A stretch of 14,987 bases of DNA from JBEKZD01 sp050013395. Lineage in GTDB: Bacteria > Verrucomicrobiota > Verrucomicrobiia > Palsa-1439. Within the stretch, counting starts at the first letter, position 1, and the number at the start of each line of letters is the position of its first letter. Below are positions 5,377 to 12,925 of this stretch, piece by piece. Where the stretch lies: contig JBEKFI010000082.1 of NCBI GenBank assembly GCA_050013395.1, forward strand, positions 1 through 14,987, given 5' to 3'. Below the pieces are notes generated by a model. The model was not told the origin of the DNA and ran no database searches. It saw only the letters and a program-made list of their open reading frames with translations. Both the position numbers and the translations under genes were made by a program.

Positions 5377-6822
5377 CTACCGTGCGTACATCCTCTCGAC
5401 TACGACCACACATCCATAACCACGCGCAATTTCATTTGTTTGGTGTGGCCACAAATAATGCAGATTCTTCTCGCGCTGGCGATCCGCAGAGGCGGTGTCG
5501 GTCAGATACATGATCGTCTGCGCCGCCAAGGGTAGTCCGCGCACAGTTGCCACATCCGGTAGCACGTCCGGTGTTAGGATCACATAGTTCGGCCGGTCAC
5601 GCGGCATGCCGTTGAGTCGGTCAGCGATCCCGAGAAGCGATTGGTCCGAGCGCTGCGCCACGCGCGGGTCATTCGCCCACGCGCCAAAATATGATCGATA
5701 CGCATCGGCCATTAGTAGACCGCAGGCTAATAGCACCGCCGGCTGGATAATAGTCAAAGAAATAAATCGCGCTGCCCGTTCCCACAACCAAATCCCGCCG
5801 TGCGCTGCAATGATAAACACGGGAGGCGCCGCCAAGATGCTGCGCCACGCATGAGGAATTCCTTCGTTGGCGATGATTGCCGGTAGCAGCCCGATTATTA
5901 TCCACCAGAGAAGCCAGCGTTGTCGGCAAACAGCCAGACCAAGTACAAACAGTAGCCCAACGGGCCAGACAAGGAGCGGGCGACTGGGGATGTTATGCAG
6001 CGGGTTCGTGTCACCGGCATAGATGAACATCCCGACTGTCCTTATTGTATTGCGCACAAAGTCACCCAACGGATTGGCCGTGTGCAAACCCAGCGTCTGG
6101 AATCGCTGGAAGAATTCGATCGGGTGTTGCCATGCGTACACCAGCAGCGGCAGAACGGTTACACCCGCGGCACCGAGGACAATGGCTGTAATCTTCTTCA
6201 TCGGCAGGAGTCTGTAATCGCGTATCAGGCCGTCGAACACCACCAACAACAACAGCGGCGTCAATCGATACGGTGTGTAAGTGTAAACCCCAAAACCGTA
6301 GGCCATGCCGCATGCGATACCCACCATCCACCAATAGCGTGCCCCGCACCTCAACTGGCGTGTGGTGAGCCATAGCAATGCAAGTGACCACACAATGAAG
6401 AAAGGCGCGGCGACAGGACGGGTGCCGAAGCGCGAGATGTTGATATGCCAGAAACTGATGGCCATCAGAAACGCGGCCAGCAATCCCACTTCTTTTCGCG
6501 CGATTTCCTGCGTGAGAGCATACACACCCAGCACCGTCAGAGTGCCCAGCAATGCGCCGGGCCAACGCAGCGCCCCCGGCGAATGGCTGCCAGTCACGCC
6601 GAGAAAGATCGCCTGGAGATTGATTAGCAATCCTTCCCGTCCATGGTTTTCCGCATAGAATACTTGGAAGTGCCCGGATCGCCATGCCTCCCAAGCGTCG
6701 TTGCCATCGGTCGCCTCGTCCTCGTGCAATCCCGGAGGTACTCCGCCAATCCGATAGAAGCGGAGAAAGCCTGCGAGAACAAGAATCACCACCAGTACCA
6801 TCTGATGGAACCTTCGATCCAT
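5377..6822 (-). CDS. ArnT/PMT-like membrane glycosyltransferase (GT39-type GT-C fold)
   Basis: The 481-aa protein is highly hydrophobic, with roughly eleven to thirteen membrane segments. Just after the first helix is the periplasmic loop PPGLHEDEATDGNDAW; HEDEA sits at residues 33-37, the acidic motif that GT-C enzymes use to bind metal or the lipid-linked sugar. C-terminal to the helices is a soluble tail (about 390-481). It probably moves a sugar from a polyprenyl-phosphate donor onto a lipid or protein on the outer face of the membrane. The frame is open back to 6942, but the first 40 residues of that form are hydrophilic and unlike the family. ATG 6822 (MDRRFHQMVLVV) is preferred, and a start seven codons later is also possible. 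Donor and acceptor are unknown. Confidence 0.85.
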   Translation of the reverse strand: MDRRFHQMVLVVILVLAGFLRFYRIGGVPPGLHEDEATDGNDAWEAWRSGHFQVFYAENHGREGLLINLQAIFLGVTGSHSPGALRWPGALLGTLTVLGVYALTQEIARKEVGLLAAFLMAISFWHINISRFGTRPVAAPFFIVWSLALLWLTTRQLRCGARYWWMVGIACGMAYGFGVYTYTPYRLTPLLLLVVFDGLIRDYRLLPMKKITAIVLGAAGVTVLPLLVYAWQHPIEFFQRFQTLGLHTANPLGDFVRNTIRTVGMFIYAGDTNPLHNIPSRPLLVWPVGLLFVLGLAVCRQRWLLWWIIIGLLPAIIANEGIPHAWRSILAAPPVFIIAAHGGIWLWERAARFISLTIIQPAVLLACGLLMADAYRSYFGAWANDPRVAQRSDQSLLGIADRLNGMPRDRPNYVILTPDVLPDVATVRGLPLAAQTIMYLTDTASADRQREKNLHYLWPHQTNEIARGYGCVVVVERMYAR

Positions 6823-6826
6823 TTCG

Positions 6827-7042
6827 TTACGATGTTGGTAGCGTTGCCTCTTGTCCTCGGCGTGTCTCCACCAACCGCTCAAACTCCCGCCGTCCCGCCG
6901 CGCTGTCCCTTGTGGTGCCGCACTCACCCAACACCCGGTCAACCCGCAACCAGCCGGCCGCTTCGATGGCGGCTTGCGAGTCGCCCAAACACCTGAGGCT
7001 GTTGCCGAACAGCAGCAGATCGGCTCGTCTAGACCGGTTCAT
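6827..7042 (-). CDS. Possible small protein, 71 aa, just before the glycosyltransferase
   Basis: The frame starts MNRSRRADLLLFGNSLRCLG and ends five bases before the glycosyltransferase ATG, which would suit translational coupling. The sequence is charged and arginine-rich and I do not recognise a family. It could be a real small gene, a remnant, or chance coding in a GC-rich sequence. Only the spacing and the plausible start support it. The frame also extends upstream to 7222 with a low-complexity lead that I do not trust. Confidence 0.3.
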   Translation of the reverse strand: MNRSRRADLLLFGNSLRCLGDSQAAIEAAGWLRVDRVLGECGTTRDSAAGRREFERLVETRRGQEATLPTS

Positions 7043-7060
7043 GGACGCGAAGTATAGGAC

Positions 7061-7092
7061 GACAGAGACCCTTCGACAAGCTCGGGGTGACA
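7061..7092. repeat. CCCTTCGACAAGCTCGGGG-type dispersed repeat
   Basis: The block ACCCTTCGACAAGCTCGGGG followed by TGACAG belongs to a short semi-palindromic intergenic motif that I know to be common in many environmental bacterial genomes. It lies at the start of the 418-bp stretch 7043-7460, which has no convincing intact gene. Confidence 0.4.
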
Positions 7093-7218
7093 GCGCGGTG
7101 GCGATGGCGGCGCGGGTACCGGCTGTGATGGTTGCCTTTGCGCTGGTTGCTTGTGCGGGAAGACGTCGAGAGTGAAGGCCGTGTGGATGGCAAACTTGGT
7201 CAGCCGTACTGTGCCGGT

Positions 7219-7325
7219 TCACGCTTCGCTGGTGCGGATGAATTGGCGGTAGAGATTGGCGTAGGTGCCGCCGGCGGCCAGCCCCGACACAGCGTGCCGG
7301 GGCTGTGCGCGCCGCGTTCGATGTC
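7219..7325 (-). pseudogene. Remnant of an ABC exporter ATPase C-terminus
   Basis: On the minus strand one frame reads DIERGAH (7325-7305) and another reads LAAGGTYANLYRQFIRTSEA and a stop (7281-7219). Together these match the end of MsbA-type ABC exporters, which typically read GRIVERGxHxELLxxGGxYAxLYRxQF. The two parts are in different frames and are separated by a 27-nt palindrome (7279-7305), where about nine bases would be expected. The ATPase motifs (Walker A, signature, Walker B) are absent upstream, so only the tail survives. It probably marks an exporter gene lost by deletion and broken by a repeat insertion. The short DIERGAH match could be chance; the tail match is stronger. Confidence 0.45.
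7279..7305. repeat. 27-nt palindrome inside the ABC remnant
   Basis: CAGCCCCGACAC (7279-7290) and GTGCCGGGGCTG (7294-7305) form a 12-bp stem with one G-U type mismatch around an AGC loop. It sits exactly at the frame break between the two ABC-exporter fragments. It resembles other short GC-rich palindromes in this window and may have inserted there. Confidence 0.65.
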
Positions 7326-7460
7326 CGACCAATGGATGAGTATGGGACTGCAAAACGGTGAAGCTGCGAAGATGAAATCGGGAGCAGTATGCAAGAATCG
7401 CCCGCGGCAGCGTCGTCAAGAACGGCTCAGATTTAAATTGGCGGCGTTACGTCCCTTGGA

Positions 7461-7721
7461 TCAGTACATTGCAGCGCGCACCACGTCGATAATCGATTTC
7501 TTCCGTGGCTTGCCCTTGAGAATCGGCGGTGGAGGCTCCATCTCAGCCAGCATCCGCACAGGCAACTGCATCAGCTCGTATTCAGCCTGCAACCAGTCAT
7601 CCATCTCATGCCCCGGCAGGCGCCCGCGCTCCACATACAACTGGTGGGCACGAGCAGCGATCTCCTGGTGAGTCGGGCGTTGGTTCGGCATTTTGGTTGC
7701 GTCCTCCTTTCGATGCGTCAT
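7461..7721 (-). CDS. DUF2934-family protein
   Basis: The 86-aa protein contains the short DUF2934 motif: PTHQEIAARAHQLYVERG at about residues 16-33, followed by LPGHEMDDWLQAEYEL. The family is widespread, its function is unknown, and no catalytic residues are apparent. The C-terminus is basic (KGKPRKKS). Two starts are possible and each has a good ribosome-binding site: ATG 7721 with AGGAG about six bases upstream, and ATG 7691 (MPNQRPTH) with AGGAGG about eleven bases upstream. The first has better spacing and is used here; the second start would begin right before the conserved part. It stands alone next to a decayed region. Confidence 0.8.
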   Translation of the reverse strand: MTHRKEDATKMPNQRPTHQEIAARAHQLYVERGRLPGHEMDDWLQAEYELMQLPVRMLAEMEPPPPILKGKPRKKSIIDVVRAAMY

Positions 7722-7880
7722 TTTCTCTCCTTTTGTCTGACGCAGATGGCGCCACTTTCGCTCAATGTCTTCCAGGATGCAAGCCTTTCCTCAGCGATTG
7801 CAGAAGTCCTCCGAAGGAAGCGAATTGTGTTTGGCACCTGTCGTTGGTAGGCTTCGCGACTCGAACAAGTCCCAACGGCA

Positions 7881-9698
7881 ATGAATCCGCAACTGATCGC
7901 CACGTTGGTCATCTTGGTCATCGCGATGGCGCTGTTCCTGAGCGAACGCCTCAGCGTTGATCTGGTGGCGTTGCTGGTCGTGACCTCCCTCGGTGCTGCG
8001 GGTGTGCTGACGGCAGAGGAGGTATTTCCGCGGTTCAGCCGAGAAGCGGTCATCATTCTCGTAGCGATCTTCATTCTCACCGAAGGTCTGGAACGCACCG
8101 GGGTGACCAGCCAAGTCGGAAATTGGCTGCTGCGAATCGCCGGTCGTGATGAAAGCCGGTTGCTGACGGTTGTCATGGTGGCCGGCGCCTTCCTTTCGCT
8201 GTTCATGAACAACATTGCCGCTGTCTCGATTCTGTTGCCTGCCGTCTCGGGCGCGGCGCGCAAGGCGGGCGTGAGCAAGTCGCGTGTGTTGATGCCGCTC
8301 GCGTTCGCCACCCTGCTGGGGGGCATGGCAACCTTGTTGACCACCACCAACATCGTCGTCAGCGGGCTGCTCCGCGAACAGGGAATTCAAGGGTTTGGGC
8401 TGTTCGAGTTCGCGCCCGTCGGACTGCCGCTTGTCCTGTGTGGCATCATCTACATGGTGTTCGTTGGTCGTCAGCTCCTGCCCGCGCCTTCGGCGGTCGA
8501 ACCCGAACGCGGGAGCCGCCAGACTTCGCTTGACCTGGTAGATCTTTACAGACTCGGCGAGTATCTGTTCCGTGCCTCTGTGCCTGCGGCATCCCCGCTG
8601 ATCGGAAAGTCGATTCGACAAACCGCGTTCCGCGACACCTACGGCCTGACCGTTGTTGGCATCGACCGCGACGGAAAACTCACGCTTTCGCCATCGCCGG
8701 ATACTCTCTTGGAACAGGGCAACATCCTTCTTCTCGCCGGTGAAGCGGAGGATCTGCTGTTGCGCGACGCCGGTCAGTCGCTCGAGATCCTGCCGCTTGG
8801 CGAATGGCAGGAGCGCGACCTGGAATCGGCGAAGATCGTCGTGGTCGAAGCGGTGTTGTCGCCGCGCTCGGCGGTGATCGGGCAGACGCTGAGCAGCGCG
8901 CACTTCCATGAGAAACACGGCATGAACGTCCTGGCGATCTTGCGGGCCGGGCGCAAGATTTACGTTGGCTTGGCCGATTTGCCGCTCCAGTTTGGTGACG
9001 CACTCCTGATGCACGGGCCACGGGAACGGTTGCCCGTGCTCCGCGACGATCCCGATCTCATCCTCGTTTCTGAGGCACAGGACGAAGCGCCGCCAGTTGC
9101 GGGCAAAGGCAAACTGGCGCTGGCGATCATGATCATTACTCTGGCCGTGGCGACAACAGGGCATTTCCCCATCGCCGAGGTGATGTTGGCGGGAGCGCTG
9201 ATCATGATTCTGGCGGGTGCGCTGACGATGGACCAGGCGTACCGCGCCATCGAGTGGCGCGTGGTTTTTCTGGTCGCTGGAATGTTGCCGATGGGCATCG
9301 CCCTATCGAAAACAGGTGCCGCAGCGCTGATGGCCGATGGACTGATTCACGTCCTCGGCAATGCAGGGCCGTGGGCATTGCTGGCTGGGCTCATGGCTCT
9401 GACCATCCTCCTGTCCCAGGCCATGAAAGGCGCGGCGATCGCGACCGTGATGACGCCCATCGCGATTCAGGCGGCGCACGCCATTCACGCCGACCCGCGC
9501 GCATTGGCGATGGGTGTGGCGCTGGCGACTTCGATGGCCTTCGTCACACCACTCGGTCATCCCGTGAATATTCTCGTGATGGGCGAAGCGCGCTATCGCT
9601 TCCGCGACTACGTGCACGTCGGCTTGCCGCTGACGGTACTGCTGTTTGTGGTCGTGATGGTCATCCTGCCGATCCTCTGGCCGCTGAACCTGAAATGA
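7881..9698 (+). CDS. SLC13/DASS-type permease with two TrkA-C domains
   Basis: The 605-aa inner-membrane protein has two halves of membrane segments (about 1-200 and 410-605) around a soluble insert. The first half contains MNNIAAV (109-115) and TTTNIV (154-159), and the second TPLGHPVNILVMG (556-568), matching the duplicated substrate and sodium-binding motifs of SLC13 (citrate, sulfate or dicarboxylate) transporters. The insert (about 218-400) carries two RCK_C/TrkA-C regulatory domains that may sense a ligand. In the second half the usual Asn-rich motif reads SQAMKGAA, lacking the expected Asn pair. Substrate cannot be assigned. No strong Shine-Dalgarno precedes ATG 7881. A palindromic element follows the gene and may end transcription. 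Confidence 0.9.
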   Translation: MNPQLIATLVILVIAMALFLSERLSVDLVALLVVTSLGAAGVLTAEEVFPRFSREAVIILVAIFILTEGLERTGVTSQVGNWLLRIAGRDESRLLTVVMVAGAFLSLFMNNIAAVSILLPAVSGAARKAGVSKSRVLMPLAFATLLGGMATLLTTTNIVVSGLLREQGIQGFGLFEFAPVGLPLVLCGIIYMVFVGRQLLPAPSAVEPERGSRQTSLDLVDLYRLGEYLFRASVPAASPLIGKSIRQTAFRDTYGLTVVGIDRDGKLTLSPSPDTLLEQGNILLLAGEAEDLLLRDAGQSLEILPLGEWQERDLESAKIVVVEAVLSPRSAVIGQTLSSAHFHEKHGMNVLAILRAGRKIYVGLADLPLQFGDALLMHGPRERLPVLRDDPDLILVSEAQDEAPPVAGKGKLALAIMIITLAVATTGHFPIAEVMLAGALIMILAGALTMDQAYRAIEWRVVFLVAGMLPMGIALSKTGAAALMADGLIHVLGNAGPWALLAGLMALTILLSQAMKGAAIATVMTPIAIQAAHAIHADPRALAMGVALATSMAFVTPLGHPVNILVMGEARYRFRDYVHVGLPLTVLLFVVVMVILPILWPLNLK

Positions 9699-9747
9699 AT
9701 CCGTTGCACGATGCCCGGCCTCACGCGCGCGCGGGTGCGATTAAAAG

Positions 9748-9828
9748 TGGCGGTCAACAACTGGAGCAACGGCCCCTCACCTTGGGGGTGAGGGTTGTGG
9801 CTGCTGCCGCCAAGATGGTTGACCGCCA
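9748..9828. repeat. Nested palindromic element between the permease and ClpX-like genes
   Basis: An 11-bp perfect outer inverted repeat, TGGCGGTCAAC (9748-9758) and GTTGACCGCCA (9818-9828), encloses an inner hairpin CCCTCACC (9774-9781) and GGTGAGGG (9787-9794) with loop TTGGG. The inner hairpin shares the CCTCACC block with the elements at 51-162 and 13772-13879. It could terminate the permease transcript, but no T-run is present, so a mobile palindrome is equally likely. Confidence 0.7.
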
Positions 9829-9901
9829 GAAATAATCACACCCCGCGCGCGCCACGAACGTTGAAAAGTGGTACATCTGACGGTAAGCTACGTTGAAGAC
9901 T

Positions 9902-11455
9902 ATGAGCGAACAACCACTGCCAACTCCTGACGAGATTCAGCGCAAACTGAACGAGTTTATGAAAAAGGAATTCGGCGACCGGGTGGTCTTTGCCGCGCCG
10001 CACGCCGAAACCGTGGAGACAACGCCACCGGGCGACGAAACCAAGAAGAAATCCATCGAGTTCGATTTCAATCTCAAACCCAAGGACATCAAAGCGCACC
10101 TCGACCGCTTCGCCATCCAACAGGATGCTGCCAAGAAGACCCTCAGCATCGCCGTCTGCGACCACTACAACCACGTCAAAGCCTGCGAGCGCGGCGAGGA
10201 ACTGCGCGACTACATGAAGCAAAATATCATCCTCCTCGGTCCGACGGGCGTGGGCAAGACCTATCTCATCAAGATCATCGCCGACCTGATCGGCGTTCCG
10301 TTCGTCAAAGCCGACGCGACCAAGTTCAGCGAGACAGGCTACGTCGGCGGCGACGTCGAAGATCTTGTTCGGGAATTGGTCCATCGCGCCGACGGCAACG
10401 TCCAACTCGCCCAGTACGGCATCGTTTACCTCGACGAGATCGACAAAATTGCCACACCCGTCAACATCATTGGCCGCGACGTCAGCGGCCGCGGCGTGCA
10501 GACCAACCTGCTCAAGCTGATGGAGGAAACCGAAGTCCCGCTTCGGTCGCCTACAGACATCCAAGCCCAGCTCCAGGCCGCGTTTGAGTTCCAGCGCCGG
10601 GGCAAGGTCAAACGCGAAACCGTCAACACCAAGCACATCCTCTTTATTGTCAGCGGCGCGTTCGACCAACTGCAAGACATCATCCGCCGCCGCCTGCGCG
10701 AATCGCACATTGGATTCGGCAGCCACCTCGCCACGGAGGAAATCAGCGAAGCCGATTTGCTCCGCACGGCGCAAACGGAGGATTTCATCAAGTTCGGCTT
10801 CGAGCCTGAATTCGTCGGCCGCCTGCCCGTGCGCGTCGTGCTCGACAAGCTGACCGTCGACGACCTCTACAACATTCTCAAACACAGCGAAGGCTCGGTC
10901 ATCAGGCAGTATGAATCCAGCTTCCGCGCATTCGGCATCGACGTGATCTTCTCCGACGAAGGCCTGCACGCGATCGCCGAACAGGCGGCGAAGGAAAACA
11001 CCGGCGCGCGCGGCCTGCTCACGACCTGCGAACACGCCCTGCGCGAGTTCAAATACGAGTTGCCATCTTCCTCGGTGCGCCAGTTCGTCGTTACACGGGC
11101 GCTGGTCGAACAGCCCGCAGCCGAGTTGCAGCGCATCCTCCATGAGCCGGACTACGAAAAACGCCAGCTTATGCGACAATTCGTGCGCGAGTTCGAGCGC
11201 AAATTCGAAGAGAAACACAAACTCAAGATCAGCTTCCCCGACGACGCGGAGGAGGAAATCCTCAACCGCGCCTTCGCCGCGCAGAAGTCCGTGACCGACC
11301 TCTGCACCGAGTTGCTCAAGGACTACCAGTTCGGCCTCAACCTCATCAAAACCAACACCGGTCAGACCGAGTTTGTGCTTCCGAAGTCCGCGCTGGCCGA
11401 CCCCGACAAATTCCTCAGCGACTGGGTCGTCTCCAGCTACCGGAAAGAGCCATAG
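9902..11455 (+). CDS. ClpX-like AAA+ ATPase without zinc domain, with C-terminal extension
   Basis: The 517-aa protein is a AAA+ unfoldase closest to ClpX. It has Walker A GPTGVGKT (113-120), pore loop GYVG (146-149), Walker B IVYLDEID (174-181), an IGF loop IGFG (270-273) like the one ClpX uses to dock on ClpP, the arginine-finger region EPEFVGRLPV (301-310), and sensor-2 GAR (368-370). It differs from standard ClpX (about 420 aa) in three ways. The N-terminal Cys4 zinc domain is missing, replaced by about 60 residues without a Cys pair. The RKH loop region is replaced by a longer segment ending RRGKVKRE. About 110 extra residues follow the sensor-2 domain. It likely unfolds substrates for ClpP or acts as a remodeller. 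A TTG three codons upstream (9893) is an alternative start. Confidence 0.88.
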   Translation: MSEQPLPTPDEIQRKLNEFMKKEFGDRVVFAAPHAETVETTPPGDETKKKSIEFDFNLKPKDIKAHLDRFAIQQDAAKKTLSIAVCDHYNHVKACERGEELRDYMKQNIILLGPTGVGKTYLIKIIADLIGVPFVKADATKFSETGYVGGDVEDLVRELVHRADGNVQLAQYGIVYLDEIDKIATPVNIIGRDVSGRGVQTNLLKLMEETEVPLRSPTDIQAQLQAAFEFQRRGKVKRETVNTKHILFIVSGAFDQLQDIIRRRLRESHIGFGSHLATEEISEADLLRTAQTEDFIKFGFEPEFVGRLPVRVVLDKLTVDDLYNILKHSEGSVIRQYESSFRAFGIDVIFSDEGLHAIAEQAAKENTGARGLLTTCEHALREFKYELPSSSVRQFVVTRALVEQPAAELQRILHEPDYEKRQLMRQFVREFERKFEEKHKLKISFPDDAEEEILNRAFAAQKSVTDLCTELLKDYQFGLNLIKTNTGQTEFVLPKSALADPDKFLSDWVVSSYRKEP

Positions 11456-11493
11456 CGACTCGTCAAGCGGATTTTCGAGTTTTCAGAGTCGCT
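11454..11493. terminator. Weak stem-loop at the end of the ClpX-like gene
   Basis: AGCGACTC (11454-11461) overlaps the stop codon and pairs with GAGTCGCT (11486-11493) over a 24-nt loop. There is no T-run after it, so termination is only a possibility. Confidence 0.3.
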
Positions 11494-11514
11494 GGCGCCT
11501 TGTAAACTGGCCGC

Positions 11515-11910
11515 ATGAAAATCGAGCATGTTGCTTTCAACGTCCCGGATCCCGTCGCCATGGCGAAATGGTACGAGGCCAATCTCGCGATGCGCACCGT
11601 GCGGAGCTTTGGTCCACCAACCCATACGCGTTTCGTGGCAGACGTGCGCGGGCAAACGATGATTGAGATCTACAATAACCCGAAAGCGCCCGTGCCCGAT
11701 TACCGAGTGGTGAACCCGCTTGTGTTGCACCTCGCGTTCGCGGTGGACGACATGTCCGCCACCCGTGCCCGACTTCTGCGAGCCGGCGCGACCGCCGACG
11801 GTGAGATGACGGTCGCCGACAACGGCGACGAACTGGCCATGCTCCGCGATCCGTGGGGATTCGCCGTCCAACTCGTCAAACGCCGCGCCCCGATGTTACC
11901 CAAAAGGTGA
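11515..11910 (+). CDS. VOC (glyoxalase/dioxygenase fold) family protein
   Basis: The 131-aa protein has two beta-alpha-beta-beta-beta modules. The first starts MKIEHVAFNV, the second at about residue 70, LVLHLAFAVDD. Metal-ligand positions read H5, E51 (MIEIY), H72 (VLHLAF), and Q119 (FAVQLV) at the last position, where Glu is usual. A metal could still bind, but an ordinary glyoxalase I or dioxygenase is not proven. VOC proteins include lyases, dioxygenases and resistance proteins, and nothing around this gene fixes the role. It follows the ClpX-like gene by 59 bp in the same direction. A clear Shine-Dalgarno is not seen. Confidence 0.85.
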   Translation: MKIEHVAFNVPDPVAMAKWYEANLAMRTVRSFGPPTHTRFVADVRGQTMIEIYNNPKAPVPDYRVVNPLVLHLAFAVDDMSATRARLLRAGATADGEMTVADNGDELAMLRDPWGFAVQLVKRRAPMLPKR

Positions 11911-11925
11911 AGCCAGGAAGTTCTC

Positions 11926-11947
11926 GCAGGAGCGGTTTTCAGCCGCG
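11926..11947. repeat. REP-like hairpin, GCAGGAGCGG type
   Basis: GCAGGAGCGG, then loop TTTTCA, then GCCGCG forms a short hairpin right after the VOC gene. It resembles the well-known REP core GTAGGAGCGGCTTCAGCCGCGA from pseudomonads, with the head tetranucleotide changed from GTAG to GCAG. It could act as a weak terminator. Confidence 0.45.
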
Positions 11948-11981
11948 ACTGGGGAATCCCCTTTCATCACGAAGGTCTTTG

Positions 11982-12006
11982 GTAGGGCGTGACCGCCGGG
12001 CGCGCC
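11982..12006. repeat. GTAG-headed hairpin, GTAGGGCG type
   Basis: GTAG (11982-11985) is followed by a stem GGCGTG (11986-11991) with CGCGCC (12001-12006), including one G-U pair. It looks like another REP-type unit in the non-coding gap between the VOC gene and the secreted protein's 3' end. Confidence 0.45.
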
Positions 12007-12074
12007 GCCAATTCGTCTCCGTGGGAGCGATTCCCGCGCTGTCCTCCCAATCTTCTCGAAGAATCTCTTTCGGC

Positions 12075-12608
12075 TCACCGGCCTCCAGCGTCTTTCTTGG
12101 GCCTCGCTTTCCCGTCAGCTTCTCCGAGGGCCTGCATCGGTTTACTCCACATCCCAGAACTGGATTTCTCGCCGTCACTGTACGCCACGTAGTCCACCAG
12201 TACCTTCTGGCCGAACCAGTAGCATTTCTCGGTGCCCCGCGGCGACTTGCGCCCCGGACCATAGTATTTCTCCAGGTAGTTCAGCAGTGCCACGCTATTT
12301 GTCTTCCCCTCCGCATTGACGGTCACGTTCGCCAACTTCCCCTTGTAAAAGCCATACTCGATAAGCTTTAGCTTTGCCCCGCCAAGTTCCAAGCTCTCCT
12401 CTTTCCGAGTGTAGAACTTCAAGTCTCCGTCGTCTTCGACAAGCGCCATTCCCTTGCAGGTTTCAATTGGCTGCTCGAACTCCAGGTCGCGAAACCCGTA
12501 GCGCGAGTCCAAGTAAGCCAGTGAACCCGGCTTTGGCTGTGCGGCATCTTGCGCGTTGGTGAGTTGGGCCAACAAAAGCGGGAACAACACGACGATCTTG
12601 AATCTCAT
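12075..12608 (-). CDS. Secreted hypothetical protein, 177 aa
   Basis: An N-terminal signal peptide MRFKIVVLFPLLLAQLTNA with likely cleavage before QDAAQ sends this protein across the inner membrane. The mature part contains YLDSRYGFRDLEFEQPIE (about 32-49), a central beta-rich region with YGFYKGKLANVTV, one Cys at about 51 and one near 129, and a basic tail. I know of no assigned function. Similar YGFRDLxF motifs occur in small exported proteins of related bacteria, but I cannot name a family with certainty. It reads toward the VOC gene, and the gap between their ends holds two REP-like hairpins. The region upstream of its start holds the second 145-bp element. Confidence 0.75.
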   Translation of the reverse strand: MRFKIVVLFPLLLAQLTNAQDAAQPKPGSLAYLDSRYGFRDLEFEQPIETCKGMALVEDDGDLKFYTRKEESLELGGAKLKLIEYGFYKGKLANVTVNAEGKTNSVALLNYLEKYYGPGRKSPRGTEKCYWFGQKVLVDYVAYSDGEKSSSGMWSKPMQALGEADGKARPKKDAGGR

Positions 12609-12695
12609 ACCAAGGCCTCTTTCAGGCTCGAGTTAATGCTAGTGGGTCAGCCGATTTGCCGCAAGATGTTTCGGGGTGTGACCACCCACACGGGC

Positions 12696-12840
12696 GCATC
12701 TGAACACTACCACCGACATGGCTCACAGCCGCCGGGCTGGTTGTAGCCGCGAGCCTGCTCGCGGCCTTTGCGATGGCCGATGGGGTACGACTCACCGCGA
12801 GCAGGCTCGCGGCTACAATCCGGTGGCAGTAACGAGATGC
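12696..12840. repeat. 145-bp inverted-repeat element containing a REPIN-like core, copy 2
   Basis: It has the same length as the copy at 4102-4246, the same orientation, and about six differences. The ends are again GCATCT and AGATGC; here the flanking bases extend the inverted repeat to GCGCATCT (12694-12701) and AGATGCGC (12835-12842). The core runs from GTAG at 12743 to CTAC at 12816 with the same CCGCGAG/CTCGCGG hairpins. It occupies most of the 317-bp gene-free gap 12609-12925; I see nothing else in that gap. Confidence 0.85.
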
Positions 12841-12925
12841 GCTCAGCGATGGTGGCAACCGTAGTTGAATCTCGAGTTGTTTGATGTATGAGTATCCAAT
12901 CTATCAATCTCTTAAGTCCTCCCAT

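Noticed and set aside
6823..6942. 40-residue N-terminal extension of the glycosyltransferase
   Set aside because: Hydrophilic and low-complexity, unlike GT-C enzymes, which begin with a short basic lead and a membrane helix.
7791..9164. 457-aa open frame antisense to the SLC13 permease
   Set aside because: The predicted protein is low-complexity and Arg/Gln/His-rich; it is a shadow of the sense gene.
9836..11218. 460-aa open frame antisense to the ClpX-like gene
   Set aside because: It mirrors the codon pattern of the real gene in GC-rich DNA, has no recognisable motif, and the sense strand has full AAA+ motifs.
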